From the NCBI GenBank assembly GCA_002110485.1, contig MOWL01000024.1:1116001-1180000 (forward strand): DNA of 64,000 nt. Direction: 5' to 3'. The notes under the pieces are model-generated. The model did not search any database. It was not told the DNA's origin and worked only from the letters and a program-made list of their open reading frames with translations. Positions 23,526 to 36,249 of this stretch are shown here, piece by piece (the stretch's first letter is position 1; each line of letters opens with the position of its first letter). The position numbers were made by a program, and so were the translations under genes. The stretch comes from Emergomyces orientalis (Eukaryota > Ascomycota > Eurotiomycetes > Onygenales > Ajellomycetaceae).

Positions 23526-26500
23526 TTCACCAGCCGTCAGTCAGCGCACAGTTGGAATGGCATGTGCATTTGCTTTGGTAATCTCATGATAATATCGAGC
23601 GGCTGCGATAGTCTAGCCGCAATGGAACCTTTGATATTGCTGAAATATTTTTGGTTGAGCTGGCGATGGCGGTGGAATGAATAGGCCTTTGCAGAACTGG
23701 TACCGCTGCCCCAGTTATTTTCCCTTCCTTCTCAGTTGTCTATCAGCTTATGGAGGCGAAAGCGCCGCCTCCCCCTTAAAGCAGACATGAGGTGCCGCTC
23801 CCAGTTTGCCAATTGGCTTTTGCTATACTCACTGCTCTCTACCGCCAATGCTTTATTGGTTTACCACAAACGAAGTTTGATTGGAACGACGGAGGCACGC
23901 CGGGGATGGAAAAAATTTTCTCGAGTAATAGCCGTCTATCATTTTCGCAACATAGGCTATATGTTGTTGGATCAGTCAAGGCGATGGCGGATAGGGTGTG
24001 GAGGAGGTGTTGATGTTTGTACACAGGACTGCGCTTTCATATTCGCTGATAGGCCTGGGACTGGCCTGTTAGGTTATCAGCTGTCAGCGCCTAGGGCTGT
24101 TAGGGATACACGTGGCCGCCCTCGTTGGGGGGTGGGGTGTTGGATGTGCCGAGTCTTGGATAGTTGTGTATGCCGTCTCCGAACATATTCTACTACTGCT
24201 CTGCTATGTTATAACCTGATGATGTGTAGGGGAATGTTAATGTGTAATTCGAACTTCTCAATTGAAACATCTATTACATGGACGGTCCTCTTTTAATGGG
24301 GCCTGTTTAGCAAAGCATATAATTATCTCCTTTTCCGTCATCAAAGCTGTGCTTTTCCTCCAGATATCCCCATGGCCCACTCTGGTATATATGCGCCCCG
24401 CCACCTTACCGACGCAGTAGTATATGACCCAATCCAAAAGGCTCGAGACAATTGCCTCACCATAATCCGCAATAATGGATGTCTTTCGAGCATGGACTGA
24501 CATTAATTGCGGCGACGTCATTTGCTCTTCAATATGAAAGCAATCCACGCTCTCGACCTCAAAGCATCAAACAGGAAACATCAATTGCTCATTGGCTTAT
24601 ACCTAACAACAAGGACGCCCCTGTAGGTCGTCTAACCTGGCAACCTCATAACTCTATTCGCTGCTCGCGGCCAGGATACAATGCAACAGGGGTTCACACA
24701 CTTGATCCTATGACGTGCGCTTTTATGCTAAAGGCACGATCACAAAACCGGGATTGGTTTTATTTATTTACATTAGGCAAGCGCCGTTGAAGAAGAAAAC
24801 AGGAGGCAGCAGGCATAATCGTTATCTACTCGCTCGCTGGAGGATATTCAAGGAGGGTGGGTAGCAAGGATAGGATACGTTTTCGCATATGGCCTGGCGT
24901 TTCGCGACAAAATATAGGATATATCATGTTTTTGCATGATTTGTCGTGTTGGTGATGATGATAAATTGATGAATTGAGGGCGGGAAACGCATGAAGTTTG
25001 GGTGATCAGAGCTTGTAAACGTCAACGAACCTTCAGCTGGTCGAAGCGCTTAAGGATCTCATTTGGCTTAGGACAGATATTGCTAGGAGGGGGAGGTGGG
25101 ACTTTTCTAGACCCAATTCTCATTTTGCTGATTGCGCTTCCCAGGACACAGCAAGTAACATATTCGCCAGTTCCCCAAGTTTCCCCCAGTTCACACCCCG
25201 TCACTGGAGTAGCGGGAGGGAAACGAGCTCTTGACGCTTGATTGCGAGGCAGGTTGGCTGTTGAGGTTGAGGATATAAGGGTATTTTTGGCGCCAGGGGA
25301 GGAGGGGGGGGTTCTTTTTCATAGCCATCACGACAATGTATATTAGGGTTGCCGTGAGTGTTGCTGATGATGCGAAACCCGGGATATGAGCGCGACGCTT
25401 AATCTCGCTCTGGGCAGTTTGTAATCTGGAGTGCACCGCTTCGTTGCTCGAAATAGAACCCACAACAGCTCCTCCACAATAATGGTGGCAGAAATAAAGA
25501 TAGTTTCGATTATTATCCAATCATTGTAGCAATATAATTAGGGGGTTGATTCAGGAGCGTTTCCGAAAAGACGAAACGGGGTTTAGGACCGGTTTCATGT
25601 TTCTATTTCAAGTTCTTGAAACTGTCAAGACTTGCAGAATGATCCTGCAGGACAGAGGGGGTGTTTCGAACTGTGACTGGTTCAGGGAATGGGGTTGTTT
25701 CATCCTAAAAGTGAGCCCAAAATAGAAACATCTTTGGAGGAAAAAAGATAATTCAGCGAACTAAGCAAGACTTCGTGGCGTTGGAGGGTACGAGGATCTT
25801 GGAGCTATGGCCAGCCAAGATATGGTCGACTTTCAAACAACATAAAGGCAATTGCTGGACCAAATTCTGGCAATAATGACCATTATTGGATGACGGCGGA
25901 GCCAGATGGAATTAAATTCATTCAAGCATAAACACAGCCCCAATAATATACTCCCATGACCGTTTGCTAGAAATGAAACGTCGTTTCAGCCCTCTAAAAA
26001 GGGAGATCGCGAAGTCAAGCGCGTGAAAATAACTAATCAAGCATTGTAGATGGCTCGGCGGATAATTTTCAATTTCACGCAGAACAATATGCATAAGTGT
26101 AGTGCGAAAGGGAATTGTCCAGTGAAAAGGTCATCGTAGGATTTCCAGAAACCCGGGGTAGGATTTCCACACCAGCTGCTGCTAACGCCGTGAGTTGTTG
26201 AAGAGGGCAATGCCAGTCTGAGGTCGGTAAATATTCTCAACGTAACTGGTTGGTAAAAGTCCCCGGCTCACCAGTTAATGGGAGGAGCGCGACAAAAAAT
26301 GCAACTAGGAGGAAGACCATGTCGTTACAAAATATTTTTATGGGGGGCAAAGAGGCCGCAGCTAACACAAGTTGCGAAATACCCTAGGTAGGGGGAGTTG
26401 GAGCTTTGGGATTTGCTGCAAAACCCACAGAGTGTTTACTCCGTACCGCTGTTGCTGATCGAGCCGCCGAAGTGGAACAACCCAACTTAAGCACGCGCTG

Positions 26501-27829
26501 GACAACAAATTCACACGCACGAACCAGAGAGCGAGGCTTCAAGCTGCTGTTACTCGTCCTCGACACACCTGTGGCACAAGAGCTTCCTCCCAGATCGTCA
26601 ATTGGCCGTTACGGGCTTGCCGAGTAGATTTTTATCCCGTTTTCAAAACAGGGCCAATATATGCCCCAAGCTCTGGGTAAACATCAAAACAGACACATGG
26701 CAGGCGTCTACAGTGGTGGATCCGGGCTGTAAAGTCGAACTTGAGCATGATATAAAAGAAGGTCTCGAGTCCAGAGAGTCCGAGAGTCCAAATGTTGATC
26801 ACCATTGCGCCCTGTGACCTAGTTAATTTTTTTGCTCCTCAACCCAAAGTTTGAGTCGAACATCAGTTTGAGCGAACCTCTGTGACTTGTCCCATTGCTA
26901 AGGCAGTCAGTTCTGGACATCCCAGGCACCCCCCAAACCCGCTTCAGCTACTTCCCGTCCTGTTGTTGGCTCTAGTTTAGCCTTCAGTTATTATCCACTG
27001 CCATTGGTACGTCTGAACGGACATGGGCTTAAATCCTAGCTTGTTTGTGAAAGCAGGAATGCGAACATTTTTGGGGGCTAATAATTGCTGTGTCTGGCTT
27101 TTTAGTGCCCTAATTCTCCTCTCAAGCCAACCCGAGTGCAGCAGACTTGCTGCAACTGGGAGCAACAGCCATCACCATCACAGCAATCGCCCCAACTGCA
27201 TGACAGCAAGTGTGATCACGGTTTTGTGGTCAATTTCAGGCGGCTGCATCCAATCACTGCGCCGCATCGCCTTTCCGCCGCCGTCAACCCTTGGCTGCGC
27301 TAGGGTTTGCACCACCCTGTGACTAGGCTCTTTTCATGCTAGTTGTTGCTAAACTTGGCCCGTGAAGTGTGCTGCTGAAACCGCTGAGTTGCTACAACGC
27401 CTAGCACTGGTCAGATTTACGCGCCGACCTCCAGCTGCACAAAGCAGGCGTCATATCATCTTCACGCCTGCCCCCCCCCTCCACCCCTCAAAGGCAAAAG
27501 AGCAACACGCAAGGGTGAAGTACGCTGGTCGACTTCATTATTGGAAAGGAGTTTTGCTCTCAATCGCTAGAATCGTCCCATGCATTGTGTTTTACTCGCA
27601 TTTCCTCCCTCCACTCAGTCACTCTCTGGCGTTCAGTTATTAAAGCTCGCTACCGCCCTCACTTCTTACTTACTTCCCTTCTTCGGTCTTGCTCCCTAAG
27701 GCTTCCTGACCTCGCAACTCTCTGGTGTGGCCATTGATTTGTACTTCTTCGTGCCCGAGACATTCATTTGTTGTATCGGCCGTCTACTTTCTTTATTGCG
27801 GTTAGTTAGTTACAATCAGTGCCGACACC
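23526..27829. other. 4.3 kb gene-poor stretch
   Basis: No gene I can defend. Several chance-length ORFs exist (23736-24296 plus, 24258-24548 minus, 25191-25520 minus), without recognisable domains or convincing splice signals. The last kilobase before 27830 is pyrimidine-rich and is likely the promoter and long leader of the next gene. Confidence 0.45.
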
Positions 27830-28492
27830 ATGCCTCCTTCTTCGAAGCCCACGCTACCTCCCATCTCCACTTCAAAGTCTCCAACTTTTCCCTCTGAACT
27901 TCATCAGAGCCCCGTGCTACTCACAGGGAAATTGGAGTCTATCAAACAGGAGGATATTCTGCAAAAAACACCCATCACACCCCCTGTGGCATATGCAGAC
28001 TTCCTTAAGTCGGTCACTCCTGTCTTGACCAGCCCGATGAGAACTGGCTCTACAATACTATCTGAAAGGAGCTCAGGACATTCCTCCCCAACCACCCAGC
28101 CTTCCACTGCTAGCAGCGCATACTTTTGTTCTTGCGACAGCCACAAGCCGCACAAGTCACCAGCTGCTCCTATCCCACCGCCATCTCCTTTTACGCATCC
28201 AAGATCTGCCAGGACCCCCAAGTCTTTGCGCGCCCTAAGGATACCAGCATCCCCCAGCATGCGCTCACCTATAAGTGTGTCATCTCCCAAAAGCGCATCT
28301 TGCACATCAGCACGGTCGCAATTTTCTCCATCAGACTGGTGCGTCTCACCAGGCACTCGGTATTTCGATCCTCCTCGAAGCGCATCTGGACGGTCTGTTT
28401 GCGTTCGACATGTTGTCACCCGCACAGTAACCTACAAACGCACACCGCTAGACCCAGCGCCCAAAGGCAAACGAAGGAAAACCAATGAATAA
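27830..28492 (+). CDS. Unrecognised Pro/Ser-rich protein (220 aa)
   Basis: Single-exon frame of 220 aa, rich in Pro, Ser and Thr and predicted mostly disordered. Islands that look conserved are TPITPPVAYADFLKSVTP near residue 47, a Cys pair YFCSCDSHKPHKSP near 98, and the basic C-terminus RHVVTRTVTYKRTPLDP...KGKRRK, which could act as a nuclear signal. The many SP/TP pairs are potential proline-directed phosphorylation sites. The start is the first ATG, in a good context (ccgacaccATGcct). I recall similar uncharacterised proteins in Eurotiomycetes but can assign no function. Confidence 0.7.
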   Translation: MPPSSKPTLPPISTSKSPTFPSELHQSPVLLTGKLESIKQEDILQKTPITPPVAYADFLKSVTPVLTSPMRTGSTILSERSSGHSSPTTQPSTASSAYFCSCDSHKPHKSPAAPIPPPSPFTHPRSARTPKSLRALRIPASPSMRSPISVSSPKSASCTSARSQFSPSDWCVSPGTRYFDPPRSASGRSVCVRHVVTRTVTYKRTPLDPAPKGKRRKTNE

Positions 28493-31400
28493 ATGACAGG
28501 AAAAAGGCCATATTTTCCGGCCTATCTATACTATATTCTTGCTCACTTAACCTCACTCGAACCTTGAACTATCCATTTGTGCCTACTGGCATATCTTCTA
28601 CCAACCTCTGCCGTTACCTCACCATCTTACTCTCTACTCGTCGCCTTTGAGAGTCGGCGTTGGCTGACTATCTGGCGACGGTATTATCTCCTGGCCTCAG
28701 TGTATTAATGCACACTGCACCAAGGCTGCGAGGGGTGTTTCGCGAACGCCACAAACCGATACGAGCTGTAGTGGAAACCCCGACGGCCGTGTCCATCTAT
28801 CTTCCACCAGTGCGTGTTAAGTTCCAGCATTTATCCTGGGCCGCACAGCCATCCTTTTTTTCTTTGCTTTTCTTTGGTGTTTTCCACCCCCCACCCCCCC
28901 TCGAGGAGTTTTGGATATATAGCCCGGTGTTCTGGTTTGGCGCGGGATATGATTACTTTCTTTTTGATGGGATTCATTGGCCTCTAGGTTGGTTTGTATT
29001 TACATAACCAAGGATGCAACCAGAATGAGGGACGGGTTGTATCTATATGATATTTATTCTCCTCCACGACGCTATAATTGTGTGTCCGTCCTGCCTACTG
29101 CAGTTTCCTTTTTTTATTTATTGTGTTTTACCCACTCCTGTCATGATCAGCCCAGGGATATCTATGCTTGCACGCTACGTACATATACCTATTTTTTTCC
29201 TTTTCTTTTGTCATTTACACCGTATATAGCTCACGTTTTCTTCTGGCGTGGGAGGCGGGTTGATACTGCTCCCTACCTGTCATCTACTTCAGTAACACTT
29301 ATTACGAGAGAATATTTCCGACCATCTACTTTACCCATACCTGTTAATGATCAATCCGTGTTAACTTCAGAAGCTGGTAACTAAATCATGGCAAGCGTAA
29401 AAGCATCACCCAACCGATCATAGAACATTCTCTGGCGATCCCCTTCTGTCACATAATCCTTACCCCGCCCCGACCACTTTTTTAATTTTATTTTTGTACG
29501 TACTTTCGTGTCTTCATCCGCCTTCACTGGAAGCATGTTTCTGTCCCTCCAAAGCACTCACCAACCACAAGCCCAGGGCTAAACCAACAACCAGGATTAC
29601 AGTGGCAGACTAATTTAGCACCCCTCTGGGCTTATGATCACTTTCCAGCCCCATCAGCCGAAAAAAATTAATTGTTTCCTCCTTTCCCATTGGCTGTCCG
29701 CGTGGTGACGGGAACTGAGAGTATCCACGGATCCTTCAATTGGTACGATTTCTATCCGCTAAGTTATATCTGCCAATCATTTGCATTAATTTTGGCAAGA
29801 TGTTGGTTTTTCTAGCTTGTCCTGTTCGCTCTGGTGGCCGTAACGAATGGACTGCCTTAGCTTGCAGCCATTTCTCTGGGACTCGAGATCTGCATGGCTT
29901 GAGCGGGGATTCGATTCGGTGTCGAATGGCGAGTGCCAGAGTGGACGCGAAGGATGGGAATTGGCGCTCACATTCGCAGGACTTTAAGAAGTCGTGGTGT
30001 GAGGAGATATGATTCCAGCGCTTAAAATAGCATATGCTACGACATTCTTTTTTTCAATATTATTACTCAGACAGTCCGTTGGCCACAATCGGGCCCAGCT
30101 GCCCTCTATTATTTTAATTGCGGGGGATGAGAGTTAGGCGCCAAAATTATTGGTCATTTGAGGGAAGAGACGAGGTTATTATGGTGGTGGATCTATCGTT
30201 TCGGCTCTGGACGCAAGACCTTTTGGAGAAATATTCTTCTGTTATCGAGTTTTTAATATGCAGACAGTAGCTATTAGGATAATTAGTTTTAAATATTGTT
30301 GTTGTTATGTCTTTTATGATAAATAAGCTTCTTCATCGGGGGGTTTCTTTCGAGGCATTCATTCTGTAGATTTCAATATTTACTCTTTAGAATTCAACTC
30401 ACAAGATGCAAAGGGGGCTATAACCACTTGGGGAACACAATCACAGAGATTAACCTACATATTATATCAACACATCAAAGGGCTTACAATCTTCGACTGT
30501 TTCAAATTCATTCATGTCATGGAAGGAGGAATTCAGTTATGGGGACCCAGCATTAGACGTGGGGTATTCATATACAGGGCTGATATCCTTCATGCCATTT
30601 GGTCTATCAGATTTTGGTATTGCCATTGCATGCCCATAAAAGGCTTGTGAGAGCCACCCTATTTTGTCTGTGTGTTTCGGTAGACTTCGGGGCAGGAGGA
30701 TAGATTCAACAAAGGGCAGTTAATGTAATGGTGGACATCAATAATGGCCGAGAATTCTTGGTGCGAACAAGGACTGATACAGCTGGTAGATTAACTGGTA
30801 CTCACTACAGTGAGGAGGCTTTCTAGTCAGACTTTTGTAGAAACCCAGCATGGAAATAAATTTCTCAGCAGACAATTTCCGGATTCATCAGCTTACATTC
30901 GTGCGTATCCTCCGCTCATACCCGCATCTCCATCTTTAGTGTAAAAGAATAATGGAAGTTCTATATGCGACCAAGCTCATTTTATTTCCTTTCCTACGTA
31001 GGGCACCACCCGCGGCTTCCAGGGTTGCTTTCGTGCAAAATTGGACTTTCTGTGGCTTGGTGTGGTTTGGCCTGGATATAACGAATCTCCCCACCATGAA
31101 ATGTAAATAAAGTTGCCATGCCAGGGGTGCCATATACCGTGTAATTTTGAAAGAGGGAGGAGGTTTGTTAAAAATAAAAAACAAAAAATAAAAAAACTCC
31201 TTACGTTGTGAACACAAAGATTATATCGTTATTCGACCGAATCGAATCCCCATGTTCGAAGCCAAAGAACTTGGGAAAATTGCGGTGGCCATGATTGCTT
31301 CACGATTTCCATAACAGAAGCATGGGAAACGAGGCCGTGATTCAATGGGTGCACAAGGTTCATTATTGGAATTTTGGAAACCCATATCTGCCCACACCTA

Positions 31401-31907
31401 AATTTGGGTGACGATGTCGGATATTCATAGTGAAGAATGCTCCAATCGCATTGGCCGAAGTCGATACCGAAACATGCAAGCTTCCAGAAGCGCTTATGGA
31501 AGTTTGTTTCAGACAACAATAGCAACGACTGGCGTATTGATGGTCTGGTCGCTAGCTATTAGTGGCCGCGCGGGGGAGGAAACTGGGAAGTAGTAGGCAG
31601 CGTAATATGTAATCCTCGCCGCTGTTGTTTGGGGGGCTGTGGAGGCTCTGTCCCCGTGATTTTGCCGTCCCTCCTCTTCTCCAGCTCTTGTGGCAAACCA
31701 GCCCAAGAATGTCCAGCCAAAACCCAGCCAGTTGAGAGGAGGCATCATCCATAGATTTTTTGGGGTTTCGCGTTTTCCGTTTCCTGGCTAGTTACTGGCT
31801 CTATTATACTTGGTCGGGTCCATTGTCCGTCCTTTTTCTTTTGCCTCTCCTTTCCTTTTCTTTCCTTTCCGTTTCTTTTTTTCTTGCCTTCGTTGGAGGG
31901 GTGCAGT
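28493..31907. other. 3.4 kb gene-poor stretch
   Basis: No gene I can defend. The part up to about 29.4 kb is T/C-rich and is likely the 3' flank of the preceding gene. Short minus-strand frames around 30.73-31.2 kb can be joined through a GTAAGC donor near 30905 to give a tiny product, but the support is weak. An A/T low-complexity run lies near 31169-31197. Confidence 0.45.
31828..31889 (+). promoter_or_regulatory. CT-rich tract just upstream of ATG
   Basis: Almost pure C/T run of about 60 bp ending some 20 bp before the ATG at 31908. Such tracts commonly precede transcription starts in filamentous fungi (established observation); its function here is inferred. Confidence 0.5.
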
Positions 31908-33075
31908 ATGGCCCAGCAATTTGCTCCGCACAGCGATTCTGCCGCGCTGGAGACTCCCCGCGTCCCGACTCGATTGCTCTCAATAACTGCGTTGGCGCGG
32001 TTTGAATTCGAGGCAGGCAAGGGTAATGAGGGTACGAAGATTTTGATGGTGGAATGGGAGGATGATGACCTCAAAAGGGCTGCGGGAACATGGCATGTTT
32101 CTTGGGATGGGAAGCAAACGGTTCTACCTGCAGATGAGCAAACGTCGGACCATATTCGACGATGTTATTTTTTGCTCCCTCCCGGCACGACCATTCCTCC
32201 TGTCGTCACTTTAGCCTACGAACCACCCCCAAGTTCTGCCGCAACAGTGAAAAAACCTGATTCCGTCCAGGTGAACCCGCTACCTGCCATTTTCCCGCCT
32301 GAGCTAGGAGCTACGGCGAGAGCTGCGGGCAAGAAAGGGGTACTACACACAATATGGGCAAAGAAGAGGTTGCAGGCTCTGGAAAAAGAGATCAAGGAAG
32401 AATCAAGATACAATCTTGAGGGCGTGGCTCTGGAAATGGCGCTTCAAGAGAGAGAGTGGATAGAAACAAACTTTGGCGTTGGACCACGTCTCGCACCTCT
32501 CCAAACGGCGAATGTGTCGTCCTTGAATTCTGTCTCTCTTAGCCCTACTACTCCTCTATCTCCCGGTGGGGGGAGAAAGCTCAGTGAAAAATTAAAGGGT
32601 TTAAAATTGGGAACTAGTGAGAAGGATCTCACCCGGAAGGCTCCACAAGGTAACACCAGTCTCTCATCCTGGGTCTTATTATTGACCTGTCCCTGACATA
32701 CTAACTCCTTATAACCTTAATTTAGCAAACCAATCTGAAGATTCAGAGTCCCATCCCCTTTCTCCAGAAGGCCCAGATGTGGCGATATCTTCGTTCAAGT
32801 CGTTCCGTCATACACCCATCTCAGATCCAGCGAAATCGCCCGTTCGGCACACTGTAGCCCACCTTCCCCCTGCTTCTATACAAGCACAACAACAACAGTC
32901 AATGTCAGAAGGTGGATTTACCAGCCTGACCACCCCGAAAATTGACCAGAATACGGATGACGGTTTATTCGCAAAAGCACTTAGTCCCCGTTCTCCGGAT
33001 ATTCCCCGAAGCCCATTTTCATTCTCCCCCGAAGAAACTATACCCTACGCGAAAAAGAAACTAAACGATTTATGA
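31908..33075 (+). CDS. Unrecognised conserved-looking protein, two exons (363 aa)
   Basis: Exons 31908-32649 and 32726-33075; the intron runs GTAACA...TTTAG and the phases agree. The first 100 residues form a compact domain with segments TKILMVEWEDDD, GTWHVSWDGKQTVLPAD and RRCYFLLPPGTTIPP. A helical charged region follows near residues 140-185 (PELGATARAAGKKG, WAKKRLQALEKEIKEE). The rest is Ser/Pro-rich with several SP/TP sites and is probably disordered. The mixture of a small N-terminal domain and a long phospho-rich tail suggests a regulatory protein. I recall homologues only as uncharacterised Eurotiomycete proteins. The start is the ATG at 31908, since upstream in-frame codons lack an ATG. 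Confidence 0.75.
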
Positions 33076-34078
33076 AAATTAAATGCTTGTTCGATCCTAC
33101 AGAACCGAAAAGGATCTCACCGTACTCTCATGTACTTTCATAGTACCTCTACCTGAAAAGAATAAGAAGTAGAGCGAAATACCCTTTATTTAGGATTAGA
33201 AAGCTGGAAATATTCGCAACCATTCACACACAAAAAGCCTTTGGTTTTGCTGTTTGTGGTGGTTCATTCCAGCCCTTCCTGACTATATAGATGACGCTGT
33301 TATGTCTAATGACTACCCCTTTTGCAAATCACATGTTCGCGTTCATTTTAGTTATTATTTGTCATTATTATATATCTGTCACTTCCCAACAACATCGATG
33401 CCCCTACCATGGCAATTGTCTCTCCGTCCAATGTTTTGGCCTTGGCTTGCTGGTCTTGGGATTATTGGGATAGTTTTTTATTATTATTTTCCTTTCAATC
33501 TCCTCGATACTCTTCTCAGTTCTGAATGTTGACGAGAAACGCTAGCTCATCTCCATTGATGTCCATTGTCTGTCTGTTCATACTCCATTTTGGATCTTTG
33601 ACTGGTGGGTTTTCTTATGGTTACTTTTGTGTAGGTGCCAGCTAGCACCGACGATGCTCTTACCATGATCAAACGCAAAGTTCACGGGTATCTGAAATGG
33701 ATATAATATATTCGTTAATTGCAAGAAACCCTTGCTTTTACTATCCAAGAGTCATAGATTATCGAATCGAAAACTTTAGCAATATGGAAAACTTGCAATC
33801 TAACCATAACGCCACTTTTTTTTTTTGCTTTTTGCCTCATTCTTAGCATAAAGCATGATCCTAATCCATACACAAAAGTGCCCCTGAAATGAATATTCAT
33901 TGGAAATTCAAAATCCGCATATACACAAACGTACTGCCATGTAATATCCATACACAAAATTTTCGGCGTTTCCTGATTGAAGCTAGGGGAAAAGAAAAAG
34001 CAAGAAAAGAAGGATAGAAGCCAGTCGAAGTTAACCAGCAACCACTGCTTCGATCGCATGAATAAATAAGTAAGAAAG
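33076..34078. other. Intergenic between convergent genes
   Basis: The 3' flanks of the 363-aa gene and SHR3 meet here. An ORF at 33254-33532 is hydrophobic and Tyr/Leu-rich but lacks an upstream ATG and is probably chance. Nothing else seen. Confidence 0.5.
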
Positions 34079-34886
34079 TCACTGCTTTTTCTTCGATGAC
34101 GCACTGCTACCTTGCCTCGCGACCTTGGGAGTGTCCTTCTTCGCCTCGTTCTCCTTCTTGTTCAAGGCGTCGGCTTCCTGCTGTTCCTTGCGCTCCGCAT
34201 ACCATTGTCCAGCTTGCAAGACCAAAACACCTACCAAAACTAGGGCCAGAATTGTGTTACTCGCAGCCATGACTTTCAAGCTATCTTCGCGACCGAGTAC
34301 TTGATCTGTCTCATCGCCTGGATCCGGGGCGCCGTAGTCTCCTGAAGAAACAATACGCAGCCCCTTGACGATGTTGGCGATATAAACGATGACGCCACAC
34401 ATGTACAGGACGAGACTGGCACCGTCGAAAAGCATGTTGGATTCAGAGGGTTTGTAGAGTTTCGCGACGAGACCGGCTAGGCCGAGGAACATGACGATGT
34501 GGAGAATGCGTGGGATGAGAGGCGGGGAGGCGTGCATGAATTTCAGGTGGCTTTCTAGGAATGCATAGTAATCGGCGGGCGTGGGGTTGGTGGACCATAA
34601 GATCGGATAGTCGTAGGGAAACATGGAGAAGATTATCCCGAGGAAGAAGGAGGTGGCTGTTAAAAATAATAATTATAATCAGCGATGTAAGTTGATTTGT
34701 TTGTTTCCTGTTAATTTTTCCTTATCCTTTCCACGCAATCCCCTTGCACTGGATTTATAATGCCAATTGCGGTTTGCATTAGGTTTTTCATTCAACGTTG
34801 GATTGGGGGTGGGCTGGGGCGCTGGGTTTCTGAGACTCACGGCAGACGATAAGGAAGGTCACAAAGGACCCAGCGTTCGAAGGCAT
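34079..34886 (-). CDS. SHR3: SHR3-type ER packaging chaperone for amino-acid permeases
   Basis: ER membrane chaperone that stops aggregation of amino-acid permeases and allows their export in COPII vesicles (established for yeast Shr3). Two exons: 34886-34841 (only 46 bp, starting MPSNAGSFVTFLIVC) and 34656-34079; the intron has a GTGAGT donor and ACAG acceptor and rebuilds the family signature CPTSFFLGIIFSMFPYDYP. Product 207 aa, the usual length. Further hallmarks are HLKFMHASPPLIPRILH, KLYKPSESNMLFDGASLVLY and YIANIVKGLR. Four hydrophobic segments are followed by a charged, Lys-rich tail ending SSKKKQ, which resembles a dilysine-type ER retrieval tail. The first exon is short and easily missed by gene finders. 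Confidence 0.93.
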
Positions 34887-35370
34887 GTTTATATTGGGTC
34901 AGGGCGACAGATGAATATATCTCGATTTGATAGGTGTGGAAGCCAAAGACGTCGCAATTGGATATCTAGGCAACGCCGAATTTTCTGCTTTTACAGTACA
35001 AATGGAGGAGGTTAACCCAAAATTCTAACAAAGAGAAAGTTAGCGAATGCGCCATATAAATATTTGAAGTTCGAGAGAAGGGGCTTGATGTTTCAAGAGC
35101 AAGCGGCTTACCGAGACGTGTTAGTAGCCCAGTTCCAACTACTTCGGCTTTGAAATTGTGACTCTTGAGATCTGACACTCCGCAGTGCAGCTATGTAAGT
35201 GCTTGGTTTATAGGTGGGCTGCGATGAATGAATGGGTGAGAAACCGCGGAAGTTCAGCGGAAGTTCAGAGGAAAGATCGAGGCAGCATCCAGGACACGTG
35301 GTCAGTATAGATGCTGAGCAATGTGAAATCTGCTTAACGAGAACACCGTGAGCAGTGGCGCAGAGAGTGG

Positions 35371-35652
35371 ATGGACGTTATGTCCGAACAAACCTCTAGC
35401 GTTGCGACATCAGCTGGGCATTTCCCTGATCCCCACGGGGCAATTTTTGATTACTACGATATTAGGTAAGCGAAAGTATCCTGGTGTAGCACCTTAGCGG
35501 CTAACCATCACATCGGTGCACGATGGAGGGCCATTATCAGTGGTCATGTCGTACTTTATGGATATGTATGGACAAGAAGGAGGGTTACCGCCAATCAGAT
35601 TGAGAAATATTGCAAACAAAAATGGAGTCGAAATATTTACTCCCTCTTTTAG
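35371..35652 (+). CDS. Candidate small spliced gene (72 aa), unknown
   Basis: Not recognised. Exon 1 35371-35465 starts MDVMSEQTSSVATSAGHFP and ends at a near-perfect donor (AG|GTAAGC). The 63-bp intron contains a CTAAC branch site near 35503-35507. Exon 2 35529-35652 begins after GATGGAG and stays open for 40 codons, with a Tyr/Val-rich piece (HVVLYGYVW) followed by a basic stretch (TRRRVTANQIEKYCKQKW). The GAG acceptor is non-ideal. The gene would be divergent from SHR3 with about 480 bp between the starts. The intron signals are the main evidence; there is no domain. Confidence 0.4.
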
Positions 35653-36249
35653 AAAGCATTAGGATGCGGCCCTGGTTATCAAATTGATATAGATACTATA
35701 GAAGAAAATCAAGGTCAACCCAAGTACACCTAGGCGTGAGATGGGCCCATCAAGTCATGTTGTTAAACTGAAGCTCTATTGCGTTGTCGAATTATTTGCT
35801 CCTACTACTCTACACAGAACATGAAAAAATTCGGCTTTTTCCAGGTGTCTTTTGATGACAATATGTCGTGCGCCAATTTCTGCAAGCGGTTCTAGAATCA
35901 GACATGATATCAATTATAACCTGCGAATCGGAGTCAAACTATTTTGTCGATCAATTTTCGCTATGTATAAGTACTCACGCGGTTAACAAATGGATACCAT
36001 TATTTTACTTCTGTCGAAGAGCCATGGATGTAATTAGGTGGTCCGTGCATAGAAACAAGCTTAAATTTAAAGTTAAACTCAATTCCAACCCTACGTTTTA
36101 TATAAAGCGCCAAAACATAGGACCGGTGTAGGTTATTATGGTTTAAAGGCTAAACGTGTCAGACATTACACAGAGAAACACGCAATACAACTGATCTGTA
36201 AGAAAACAAAACAATGACCTCGGTGCTGACATCCTCAAAGTATTCAACC
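35653..36249. other. Non-coding, tyrosinase 3' flank
   Basis: AT-rich sequence with no coding signal. Open frames are short and of low quality. Confidence 0.5.

Noticed and set aside
23736..24296. 186-codon plus-strand ORF
   Set aside because: It is rich in Arg, Cys and Trp, with no domain, and its length is expected once by chance in 64 kb over six frames.
30730..31217. Minus-strand frames that can be joined via GTAAGC near 30905 to a 35-aa product
   Set aside because: The product is very short, the acceptor lies directly after its supposed branch site, and competing frames are equally open.
31229..31260. ATTCGACCGAATCGAATCCC, resembling a tRNA T-arm
   Set aside because: No cloverleaf or A-box can be folded around it on either strand.
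33254..33532. Hydrophobic 92-codon plus-strand ORF
   Set aside because: No ATG at the 5' end. It lies in the 3' flank between convergent genes, and the composition follows the local T-richness.
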